A stretch of DNA of 64,000 nucleotides from an uncultured Muribaculaceae bacterium (lineage in GTDB: Bacteria; Bacteroidota; Bacteroidia; Bacteroidales; Muribaculaceae): assembly GCA_910577315.1 (NCBI GenBank), contig CAJTME010000011.1, forward strand, positions 1-64,000, read 5' to 3'. Of this stretch, positions 45,229-53,293 are shown piece after piece. The translations under genes were made by a program, and so were the position numbers. The notes under the pieces are model-generated. The model was not told where the DNA came from. It was given only the letters and a program-made list of their open reading frames with translations, and did not search any database. Positions within the stretch are counted from its first letter, which is position 1, and each line of letters starts with the position of its first letter.

Positions 45229-45758
45229 TGTTGCCTGACAATATCACAATCTCCACCGCTTCCTTTGCCCCAGTGGCGCCGTCGGTCTACCTCGGACTGA
45301 TGGCCCGCAGAATGGCAGGGAGGCGGTGGTGGCTTTTTGCAATATCTTTCGCCGTGATAGCTACCGGCATATTCACCGACTGGCGCATATCGGTGATAGG
45401 GCTGATGCTCGTATTCATCGTATATCCCATGGTGATGTCGCTCGTAATGCTAAACCACGCCCTCGACCCCGATGTAATATCGCGCTCGCGCACGACTGCG
45501 GCAACTTTCACCCGCGGCTACGTATTTCTTGCCGCCGCCCCATCCATGCGACCAGTAAGGAGGATTCCGGGCACCCTGCCTAAGTCCTTGAAACTGGCCG
45601 TCGTGCCTGTAAAAAGCTTAACTGCAACCGGCGGAAGGCTTATTATTGAGACCGGCAGCCGCGTTCAGGATTTCGTGATTGTTCCCGAAGCTGCCGTGAG
45701 TCCCGGCGACATGCGCACGCTACTCAACGCCTTCAGCCCGATAGAGGAAGGTGTTTAG
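45228..45758 (+). CDS. Small membrane protein of unknown function
   Basis: 176 aa. Two hydrophobic helices near 30-50 and 53-75 (WWLFAISFAVIATGIF, ISVIGLMLVFIVYPMVMSLVML), then a basic stretch and a beta-rich hydrophilic C-terminus (about 115-176). The ATG overlaps the peptidase stop codon (TAATG), pointing to translational coupling with the M3 peptidase. I recognise no family. The layout, a helical hairpin with a cytosolic beta-domain, resembles YcxB-type proteins, but this is weak. Confidence 0.7.
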
Positions 45759-45781
45759 GGAGTGTTTATGATGCCCCCTAA

Positions 45782-45812
45782 ATTGCCAAACCGAAAATAA
45801 TTCGTAACTTTG
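45782..45812 (+). promoter_or_regulatory. Promoter of fabG
   Basis: ATTG (45782-45785), 19 nt, TAACTTTG (45805-45812), 38 nt before the ATG. Confidence 0.65.
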
Positions 45813-45850
45813 CAGCCGGAAAATTCATTCAAACACAAAATATAAACCCT

Positions 45851-46597
45851 ATGAAACTTCTCGAAGGAAAGACCGCCCTCATCACCGGCGCGGCCCGCGG
45901 CATCGGCAAAGCCCTTGCCCTGCGTTTCGCCCAGGAAGGCGCAAACATCGCTTTCACCGACCTCGTAATTGACGAAAACGGCAAGCAGACCGAAGCCGAA
46001 ATCGCCGCCCTCGGCGTAAAGGTTAAAGGCTACGCCTCGAATGCCGCCAATTTTGAACAGACCAAAGAAGTCGTTGATCAGATCAAGAACGACTTTGGCC
46101 GCATCGACATCCTTGTCAACAACGCCGGCATCACCAAAGACGGCCTCATGATGCGCATGACCGAGCAGCAGTGGGACGCCGTTATCGCCGTAAACCTCAA
46201 GAGCGCGTTCAACTTCATCAACGCCGTGCTTCCCATCATGCTCCGCCAGCGTGAAGGCTCCATCATCAACATGGCATCTGTAGTCGGCGTACACGGCAAC
46301 GCCGGCCAGTCGAATTACGCCGCCTCCAAGGCAGGCCTCATCGCCCTCGCGAAGAGCATCGCTCAGGAAGTAGGCTCACGCGGCATCCGCGCCAACGCCA
46401 TCGCCCCGGGCTTTATCGAAACAGCCATGACCGAGGCCCTTCCCGACGCAGTACGCGAAGAATGGATCAAGAAAATTCCCCTGCGCCGCGGCGGCAAGGT
46501 TGAGGACATCGCTTCTGTCGCCCTCTTCCTCGCATCCGACCTGTCGAGCTATGTATCCGGCCAGGTTATCCAGGTTGACGGCGGCATGAACATGTAA
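45851..46597 (+). CDS. fabG: 3-oxoacyl-ACP reductase
   Basis: 248 aa short-chain dehydrogenase. Cofactor loop TGAARGIG, NNAG near 91, catalytic S143, Y156 and K160 in the NYAASKAGL context, and the C-terminal SYVSGQVIQVDGGMNM typical of FabG. It reduces 3-ketoacyl-ACP with NADPH in fatty-acid elongation. It stands alone with its own promoter and a very stable terminator; fabD is 20 kb away. Confidence 0.96.
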   Translation: MKLLEGKTALITGAARGIGKALALRFAQEGANIAFTDLVIDENGKQTEAEIAALGVKVKGYASNAANFEQTKEVVDQIKNDFGRIDILVNNAGITKDGLMMRMTEQQWDAVIAVNLKSAFNFINAVLPIMLRQREGSIINMASVVGVHGNAGQSNYAASKAGLIALAKSIAQEVGSRGIRANAIAPGFIETAMTEALPDAVREEWIKKIPLRRGGKVEDIASVALFLASDLSSYVSGQVIQVDGGMNM

Positions 46598-46632
46598 TCC
46601 GTCCCCCGGAAAGGCTTACAAAACTCATACCG

Positions 46633-46683
46633 GCCATGCCGGTCATGACCCACCAGACGGTCATGACCGGCATGGCTCTTTTT
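46633..46683 (+). terminator. Terminator of fabG
   Basis: A perfect 18-bp stem (GCCATGCCGGTCATGACC, 46633-46650, with its complement at 46659-46676), an 8-nt loop, then TCTTTTT. From 46684 to 46932 the gap is AT-rich with a TAACTTTA box (46883-46890) that probably serves ndk; I see no gene there. Confidence 0.85.
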
Positions 46684-46932
46684 CCGCCCAGACAGGCCGC
46701 ATCCCGATTAACATTATTAACACCGCGCAACACTTCTGCCAAGTTAAAAGTTGGAAATATGTTATAAAACATATTTTTAATAACTAACTATAATTCAGGG
46801 CAATAAACCAACCATTTTATAAACATTAATCTAATTTGCATTTTTTAAAACTGGATTATTTCACTATTCCCGCTTATTTTTGTAACTTTACAAAGTGTGA
46901 AAAAAGCACCGAAAAATTTTAACATTTTCGTC

Positions 46933-47400
46933 ATGGAGCAGACCTTCGTTATCCTAAAACCTTCCACCATCCAGCGCAGTCTCGTGGGCGACGTGCTCAC
47001 CCGCTTCCAGCGCAAGGGACTGTTCATCACCGGCATCAAGATGATGCAGCTCGACGAACAGATTCTGCGGATACACTACGCTCACCTTGTCGACCGTCCA
47101 TTCTTCCCGATGCTCGTCAATTCGATGACCGTAACTCCCGTAATCGTGATGGTGCTTAAAGGCAAGGATGCCGTTGCTGTCGTCCGCTCGATGGTTGGCG
47201 CAACCAATTGCCGCAACGCCGCTCCCGGCACCATACGCGGCGATTTCGGAATGTCGGGGCAGGAAAATATCGTCCACGCCTCCGATTCTCCCGAAAACGC
47301 TGTAATCGAAATCAACCGCTTCTTCAAGCCGGAAGAAATCTTCGATTACCCCATCCCCACCCTGGCCGCGACTTACGCTCCCGATGAAATTGACCAATAA
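46933..47400 (+). CDS. ndk: Nucleoside-diphosphate kinase
   Basis: 155 aa from the ATG at 46933. MEQTFVILKPSTIQRSLVGD start, catalytic H115 in GQENIVHASDSPENA, and the EIFDY end. It equalises NTP pools by phosphohistidine transfer. The frame extends 12 codons upstream, but the internal ATG gives the normal NDK N-terminus. The M23 peptidase gene follows 15 nt later. Confidence 0.96.
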   Translation: MEQTFVILKPSTIQRSLVGDVLTRFQRKGLFITGIKMMQLDEQILRIHYAHLVDRPFFPMLVNSMTVTPVIVMVLKGKDAVAVVRSMVGATNCRNAAPGTIRGDFGMSGQENIVHASDSPENAVIEINRFFKPEEIFDYPIPTLAATYAPDEIDQ

Positions 47401-47415
47401 TTGTCCTGACCGCCC

Positions 47416-48420
47416 ATGAAACTCTCTCGCAAACTTACACTTCTCGGCTCACTCGCCTTCTCGATGATGCTTTCCGTCGGAGCTTTCGCCCAAAGCTACC
47501 GGCTTCCCGGCCAACACTCGGAACAGCACGGAAACCTTATCGCGTCGCAGAGCCACAATAATCTCGAGGTTGACAACACCACCAAGTATCTTGAATCCCT
47601 CTTCGCCGAAGAAGAAGAGCCCGAATTTGACATCTACACCGAAGGCTGGGAAAGCGGATTCGTAAACTGCTACAAGAACGCCACCGTTCCGCAAACTGCC
47701 GTAATCGACGTGAGCCACTATGCCATCCCCCACCCCGGGTATGTAACCTCTCCCTACGGCTACCGCAAGCGTTTCCGCCGAATGCACAAGGGCATTGACC
47801 TCAAGGCCAACACCGGCGATACCATCCGCGCGGCATTCGACGGCAAGGTGCGCCTCACCAAATACGAACGCAAAGGCTACGGCTACTACGTTGTCCTCCG
47901 CCACACAAACGACCTTGAAACCGTCTACGGCCACCTGTCGAAATTCCTCGTAGAACCTGACCAGTATGTACGCGCCGGCGACCCCATCGCCCTGGCAGGC
48001 AACACAGGCCGCTCGTTCGGCTCCCACCTCCATTTCGAGACGCGCTACATGGGATATGCCATCAACCCTGCGGCAATATTCGACTTTGCGAACCAGACAA
48101 CGCATACCGACCTCTACACGTTCGACAAGAACACCTACCAGAACGCCCGAAACTTCTCGCCCGAGGCCAATGCGGCCTACGCAGCCAACTACCGCGCCAC
48201 GCACAAGGTCGAATTCGGCAACAAAAAGACCGCCGAACCCAAGGCGTCGGCTTCAAAGTCGTCTTCAAAGAACTCCCACCGCAGCGTAAAGGTGAAAAAA
48301 GGCGATACCCTCAGCCGCATCGCATCGCGCAACGGCACAACAGTCCAGGCCCTCTGCCGCCTCAACGGCATAAAGTCATCGGCAAAGCTCCGCCCCGGTC
48401 AGACACTCAAGGTAAAATAA
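47416..48420 (+). CDS. M23 peptidase with C-terminal LysM domain
   Basis: 334 aa with a signal peptide (MKLSRKLTLLGSLAFSMMLSVGAFA). The LytM/M23 domain (about 105-230) has the zinc ligands in RRMHKGIDLKA and GSHLHFETRYMG plus the GYGYYVVLRHTNDLETVYGHL segment. A Lys/Ser-rich linker leads to a LysM repeat (VKVKKGDTLSRIASRNGTTVQALCRLN). It is expected to bind and cut peptidoglycan peptides in the periplasm, for growth or division, or to activate amidases. It may be cotranscribed with ndk (15-nt gap). Confidence 0.93.
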   Translation: MKLSRKLTLLGSLAFSMMLSVGAFAQSYRLPGQHSEQHGNLIASQSHNNLEVDNTTKYLESLFAEEEEPEFDIYTEGWESGFVNCYKNATVPQTAVIDVSHYAIPHPGYVTSPYGYRKRFRRMHKGIDLKANTGDTIRAAFDGKVRLTKYERKGYGYYVVLRHTNDLETVYGHLSKFLVEPDQYVRAGDPIALAGNTGRSFGSHLHFETRYMGYAINPAAIFDFANQTTHTDLYTFDKNTYQNARNFSPEANAAYAANYRATHKVEFGNKKTAEPKASASKSSSKNSHRSVKVKKGDTLSRIASRNGTTVQALCRLNGIKSSAKLRPGQTLKVK

Positions 48421-48491
48421 CCGGTGTCGGTTTCAGGACATTCCTGAAATAATCCACAAAAAAATACACAGCCGCCTATCGGCGGACGACC

Positions 48492-48554
48492 CGCAAACGG
48501 ACAAACGTTGAACCGGCCATAAAAGGCCATAAGTCAAATGTTTGTCCGTTTGCG
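48492..48554. other. 15-bp perfect inverted repeat (hairpin)
   Basis: CGCAAACGGACAAAC (48492-48506) and GTTTGTCCGTTTGCG (48540-48554) pair perfectly around 33 nt that contain a GGCC-ATAAAA-GGCC stem. It lies between the M23 and M48-like genes. It could be a terminator without T-run, a 5' UTR structure, or an unrecognised mobile-repeat scar. Confidence 0.6.
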
Positions 48555-48609
48555 CGTTGTCAACCATATGCTTCATATCCTCATCACCTCACAACCACAC
48601 CATCCGCTT

Positions 48610-49599
48610 ATGAAAAGGCTCATATCGATATTTCTGCTGCTGACGGCCTTCATAACTGCAAAAGCCGAGCTTTCCGAGAAAGCCATACGCGACATAATAA
48701 TCAAGTGTGACGTTGCCGATACAGTGCTGCAGGCGCCGGACGCTCCGACGTTCTGGCAGCTCCTGCGCCACACGAACCCGGAATTTCGCAAAACCGCCAA
48801 ATCGCTCGCTTCGTCGGGCGACCGCGACATCAAACGCGAACTGATAAATGAGCTGAGCAACTGCGACCAATATTTCCGCACCGTGCCTACCGCGCCAGGT
48901 CTGTATGATTTGAGCGAGCATATAGTGGAATCGAGCGGAATAAGGGCGATAAGCCCAACCGCGACACTCACGATAACTGACGAAAGTGACATTGCCGTTT
49001 TCGGCTATCCCAACGGCTACCTTTTCATGACCGGCGGGCTGCACAAGGCTGTGACAGGCGATACGACCGTGCTGCGGTCATTGTTTGCGGCCGAAGCAGC
49101 CCATTATGCGCTCCAGCATGCCTATGCCCACAATAAGTACGAGAAGAAACGCCGCAACCGCCATCGTTTCTGGCGCATATTCGGCGCCGTGGCTCTAACG
49201 GGCGCGTCGGTGCTCGCCGATAATGCGACCGACGGGTACTTCCCGGTCGAACTCGGACTGATGGCCGCCACAGCCATAGCGACCACAGATGTGGTCATCC
49301 GCTATCCCATGCGCTACACGCCCATGCAGATTTACGAAGCCGACATTGTGGCCTACCGCTACTGCCAGCTTGCGTTCGGCTCAGGGCTGCATTACATAAT
49401 GGCCCTTCGGCTCGTGGGAAACGACCTGGACGCATCAGCCGCAATGATGGCTAACGCTCCGACCGTGGCCGACCGCATATCAGTGCTTCAATACCTCGAC
49501 ACTCATCCCGAGATACGCAGCCGGGTAAAAACCCGCAACACGCGGCCTAAGTACATAAAGAAATATTTCGACCCCTTCCTGCCGTCAAACTACCGTTGA
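48610..49599 (+). CDS. M48-like protein with a broken zinc motif
   Basis: 329 aa from the ATG at 48610, chosen for its signal peptide (MKRLISIFLLLTAFITAKA). The middle follows the M48 plan: FGYPNGYLFMTGGLHKAV, then LFAAEAAHYALQHAYA where HExxH is expected, a hydrophobic hairpin, YEADIVAYRYCQ where the third zinc ligand sits (E243), and a THPEIRSR end. The first His of HExxH is Ala (A161-E-A-A-H165), so classical zinc binding should fail. It is probably a pseudo-protease or a very diverged relative. It converges with comEC, overlapping it by 10 nt. Confidence 0.7.
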   Translation: MKRLISIFLLLTAFITAKAELSEKAIRDIIIKCDVADTVLQAPDAPTFWQLLRHTNPEFRKTAKSLASSGDRDIKRELINELSNCDQYFRTVPTAPGLYDLSEHIVESSGIRAISPTATLTITDESDIAVFGYPNGYLFMTGGLHKAVTGDTTVLRSLFAAEAAHYALQHAYAHNKYEKKRRNRHRFWRIFGAVALTGASVLADNATDGYFPVELGLMAATAIATTDVVIRYPMRYTPMQIYEADIVAYRYCQLAFGSGLHYIMALRLVGNDLDASAAMMANAPTVADRISVLQYLDTHPEIRSRVKTRNTRPKYIKKYFDPFLPSNYR

Positions 49600-51389
49600 A
49601 CACGCCTGCGTACAACCACTCCGCCCTGCCGTCTGTAAGGCCCAAGGGTGAAGTCGGAAGCAGTGACCATGACCGTGTCAACACCACGGACATCAAGATA
49701 TTCCGTCAGTTCGCGCATCGCCCGGCGCGACGAAGATTCCACAAGATGTGGCCGGCACCTTGGCACGAGCACAGCTTTGTTGCCATGACGCACCAAGAGT
49801 GGCACATTTTCTTTCCGTCCCACCGAAAACGCCTCACTGACGGGGTCGGCATCAGCCACCGCAGGCACCAGCAGCAGGCAAACACCCACCGCGCATACGG
49901 CACAAATCCGCCATGTGCGGCGCGTGACATTCATCAGGATGGCAACAGACACCACGGCCAACCCGAACAGCATTGCCTGAAGTCCACTGACATAGAGGCC
50001 TGACAATTCAGCCCACCCCATTGACGACAGCCATTGTGTAAACATATCAACAAAACCGACGATATGGTCAATGCCCCGTTCAATCCATGAAATCCTGACA
50101 CCGAAACAGCCTGCCACAACCAGCACAATCCCACCCGTCATCAAAACCGGCAACAGGCCAACCACAAGAAGGTTTGACAGCACAAACACCAATGGAAAAC
50201 GGTGAAAATAGAACACTGTCAGCGCCATTGTTCCAAGCACCGCCCCCAATGTCACCGCAACGGCCTCGCCAATCCTGAATTTCCATCCATCGCGCGGAGA
50301 AAAAGGGTTCAATGGCCCGGCAAACGCCAGAATACCAAGCACAGCGCACACCGACAGCTGAAATCCGACAGAGAAGAGGCTGTATGGCCACAGGGCCAGG
50401 AGGACAAGAATGGCGATGCAGAGTGAATTTAACGTGTTCACCCCCCGGCCAACAATGCCGCCAAGCATGAATACAGACAGCATGACCCCGGCCCTGACTG
50501 CCGACTCAGGCATCCCGACCATCGCCACATAGCCCCAGAGCATCAACAGCGACAGGGCAATGCGCAGCCGGGCAGCCGAGGGCCACGCCCTCAGCGGGAA
50601 AAGAGCCAGCCCAACGAGCATCACAATCATACCGACATGGAAGCCGCTAAGGGCCAGCGCATGCGCCAATCCTGTGGCACGGAAATTATCACGCATGTCG
50701 GATTCGAGCTCATCTCCATTACCTGTAATCAACGCAGTCAACAACCCGTAGGACTTGTCAGACAGTCCGCTATGTGCAAGAACTCTGATTACTTCGCGGC
50801 GCCGCGACGCAAACCATGCGGTCATGGATGGCTCTACGCCGCCTTCGGTCATCTCCTCCTCCGCAATAAAAGCCCCCGCCACTACCTTTCTTTTCAAAAA
50901 CAAAGTGGAATAATCGGCCTGATATGGAAAATGGCCACCGGCATCAAGAGGCTCAATATCGGCCCGGAACCGAACCTTTGCCCCCACAGCCGGTTCAATC
51001 CACCGTGGCAGCGACGCCACCTGCATTCCAAAAGGTTCCACGGCAACCATACGTCCGGCATACTCCACAGAATCGGCACGCACGACCAGCGTCTGCGCCC
51101 GCCGGGTGTTGTACACACTCTCTATCACACCACTGACCGTCCTTTCACCGCCTCCGAACACCCACGGCGGTGCTTCCGCCGCTCGGTTAGCTTCCGCTAC
51201 AATCCACCCGGCAGCGACGGCATACAGGCCGAACGCGATATATTGCCGACGACATACCATGAACATCACTCCAACGGCCGTCACGACAGCCGGCAGCCAC
51301 CATCCGCACCCTTTCCACCATAACAAAATACCCGCCATCCAGCCAACAGCAGCCGGAAGAGCGGGTAAGTATGAGAAAGGCGGCTTCAT
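49590..51389 (-). CDS. comEC: ComEC/Rec2-family membrane protein without hydrolase domain
   Basis: 599 aa. An N-terminal extracytoplasmic OB-like DUF4131 region (about 60-190) precedes the competence domain (about 210-500) with LLTALITGNGDELESDMRDNFRATGLAHALALSGFHVGMI, the ComEC hallmark. Many hydrophobic helices follow. ComEC forms the inner-membrane DNA channel in natural transformation. The C-terminal metallo-beta-lactamase domain found in long forms is absent, as in many Bacteroidota. Its 3' end overlaps the convergent M48-like gene by 10 nt. Confidence 0.88.
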   Translation of the reverse strand: MKPPFSYLPALPAAVGWMAGILLWWKGCGWWLPAVVTAVGVMFMVCRRQYIAFGLYAVAAGWIVAEANRAAEAPPWVFGGGERTVSGVIESVYNTRRAQTLVVRADSVEYAGRMVAVEPFGMQVASLPRWIEPAVGAKVRFRADIEPLDAGGHFPYQADYSTLFLKRKVVAGAFIAEEEMTEGGVEPSMTAWFASRRREVIRVLAHSGLSDKSYGLLTALITGNGDELESDMRDNFRATGLAHALALSGFHVGMIVMLVGLALFPLRAWPSAARLRIALSLLMLWGYVAMVGMPESAVRAGVMLSVFMLGGIVGRGVNTLNSLCIAILVLLALWPYSLFSVGFQLSVCAVLGILAFAGPLNPFSPRDGWKFRIGEAVAVTLGAVLGTMALTVFYFHRFPLVFVLSNLLVVGLLPVLMTGGIVLVVAGCFGVRISWIERGIDHIVGFVDMFTQWLSSMGWAELSGLYVSGLQAMLFGLAVVSVAILMNVTRRTWRICAVCAVGVCLLLVPAVADADPVSEAFSVGRKENVPLLVRHGNKAVLVPRCRPHLVESSSRRAMRELTEYLDVRGVDTVMVTASDFTLGPYRRQGGVVVRRRVQR

Positions 51390-51412
51390 GCCGTCGACTT
51401 GTTATGTACGGA

Positions 51413-52366
51413 TTATTGCACCGTACGGAGCACTACAAACAGGCTGGATACGCTGATAATCACCCACAGGGCGACAGCAAGCATCAATGGCTTGATACCC
51501 ACGCTCTTAATCATCTTTATGGTGAGCGATGCGCCAATCATGAACAGAGTCACGACCATACCGCGCTTGGCAATCCACACCATCGTGGCGGTGAAGGCCT
51601 CGGGCAGGGGAACATAAGTGTTCACGATCATGGCCAGCACGAAGATGAAGATAAACCATGGAATTGAGACTTTCCCGGTCTTGTCGCGGAAAATAAACAT
51701 CGTGGCGAATGCAAGCGGAATTATCCACAATGCACGGGTGAGTTTGATAAGTGTGGCCGTCTGCAGCGCGACCTCACCGTACACTTCGCCGGCACCGACC
51801 ACCGACGAGGTGTCGTGAATGGCGATTGCAGCCCATGTGCCGAACTGTGTCTGCGTCATGTCGAGCATGTGGCCAAGCGGGGGGAACACGAAGAGAGCGA
51901 TGGAGTTGAGGATGAAAATAACACCGAGCGAAACCGCCATCTCGTCGGTATCGGCTTTAAGGACCGGGCCCACAGCCGCAATGGCACTGCCGCCGCAAAT
52001 GGCCGTGCCGGACGAGATGAGGTAGGATGTCTTGCGGTTGAGGTGCAACCAGTAGCCGAACAGGACACCCATTGCCATCACGCCGACCACCGACACCACG
52101 GTGAACATCATGCCGTCGGCGCCTGACTTGAGCGATTCCTGCAAGTTCATGTTAAAGCCGAGGCACACCACGGCGACCTGAAGCAAATACTTGGAACACT
52201 TCTTGTTAAATTTCGGAAAGGGATTCTCGAACACAAACGCATACACCAGTCCGCAGAGCAACGCTATCGGAGCCGAAATGACGGCCCATTGCATGCCGAA
52301 TGCGGCAAACGGGATGACTATGAGCGCTATAATCGTGATATACACGATTTTTGAAAGGGTTTTCAT
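51413..52366 (-). CDS. YeiH-family putative sulfate exporter
   Basis: 317 aa from the ATG at 52366 (the TTG at 52381 is less likely). About ten hydrophobic helices, with VVCLGFNMNLQESLKSGADGM and SGTAICGGSAIAAVGPVL, the family's most conserved segments, and ATLIKLTRALWIIPLAFA. It belongs to the UPF0324/YeiH (Psiup) family; sulfate or sulfonate export is the usual label and is not firmly established. It follows aroE closely (28 nt) and precedes comEC by 23 nt, so a loose aroE-yeiH-comEC unit is possible. Confidence 0.88.
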   Translation of the reverse strand: MKTLSKIVYITIIALIVIPFAAFGMQWAVISAPIALLCGLVYAFVFENPFPKFNKKCSKYLLQVAVVCLGFNMNLQESLKSGADGMMFTVVSVVGVMAMGVLFGYWLHLNRKTSYLISSGTAICGGSAIAAVGPVLKADTDEMAVSLGVIFILNSIALFVFPPLGHMLDMTQTQFGTWAAIAIHDTSSVVGAGEVYGEVALQTATLIKLTRALWIIPLAFATMFIFRDKTGKVSIPWFIFIFVLAMIVNTYVPLPEAFTATMVWIAKRGMVVTLFMIGASLTIKMIKSVGIKPLMLAVALWVIISVSSLFVVLRTVQ

Positions 52367-52394
52367 ATAAGCTTGTAGCAATTTACATTATAGA

Positions 52395-53162
52395 TTATTT
52401 TTTCCAGATATTCCACGAAACGAAGGCTTGCAAAAGCAGCATTTCAAGGCCGTTTTTTACCGTGGCGCCATGAGCCGCAGCGCGCCTCATGAAAAGGGTC
52501 ACATCGGGATTATACAGCAGGTCATAGCAGATATGGTCTTCGCCAAGAGCCTCATAGGGAATATCAGGACATTCGTCCACGTGGGGATACATTCCAAGCG
52601 GAGTTGTGTTGACTATGACCTTATATTCATCCAGCAGGGTCGGGGTAACGTCACCGTATGTAATGACACCCTTCTTTGCCGTACGCGACACTTTAAGCGT
52701 ATCAAGGCCAAGTTTCCTGAGGGCGAACTCAACGGCTTTTGATGCTCCGCCCGTACCGAGAATCAGCGCTTTGGCATGCACGACCGGCTTGAGCATGGGC
52801 TTTATCGAGTCGCCGAAACCAACGCAGTCGCTGTTGTAGCCTTTCAACGAACGCGAACCGTCAGGCTGGCGGAACACCTTCACGACATTTACAGCTCCTA
52901 TTGCCTTAGCCTCGGGGTCGATGGCATCAAGATACTTGAAAATCTGTTCCTTATATGGAATAGTCACATTAAAGCCGGCGAGGTTCTGGTGAGCGGCCAG
53001 CATCTCGGGCACGCGGTCAATCGTCTTGATTTCAAAATTGACATATCGCGCGTTGATTTTCTCCGACTCAAACTTTTGGTTGAAGAAATTCTGAGAGAAC
53101 GAGTGCCCCAAAGGGAACCCAATCAGTCCGAACAGGCGTTCATAGTTGCCGTTGCCAATCAT
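52395..53162 (-). CDS. aroE: Shikimate dehydrogenase
   Basis: 255 aa from the ATG at 53162; the frame runs 14 codons further but the chosen ATG gives the normal start. The substrate motif GLIGFPLGHSFSQNFFNQKF, FNVTIPYKEQI with the catalytic Lys, and ALILGTGGASKAVEFAL (NADPH loop) are all present, as is NTTPLGMYP. It reduces 3-dehydroshikimate in aromatic amino-acid synthesis. Followed by the YeiH gene 28 nt downstream. Confidence 0.95.
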   Translation of the reverse strand: MIGNGNYERLFGLIGFPLGHSFSQNFFNQKFESEKINARYVNFEIKTIDRVPEMLAAHQNLAGFNVTIPYKEQIFKYLDAIDPEAKAIGAVNVVKVFRQPDGSRSLKGYNSDCVGFGDSIKPMLKPVVHAKALILGTGGASKAVEFALRKLGLDTLKVSRTAKKGVITYGDVTPTLLDEYKVIVNTTPLGMYPHVDECPDIPYEALGEDHICYDLLYNPDVTLFMRRAAAHGATVKNGLEMLLLQAFVSWNIWKK

Positions 53163-53293
53163 ATCGTTATGTTTTAGACCACAAAGATATGAAATTTCCT
53201 CCAAGCATCAAAATAAGACAGCCCATGGATTTGCGAAATCCGGGCATACGGATTGCCCGTACGCCCGGATTGATATGCAGTGGGAAGATTGCC

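Noticed and set aside
48492..48554. Second invertible promoter
   Set aside because: The arms enclose only 33 bp with no promoter, too short for a promoter switch.
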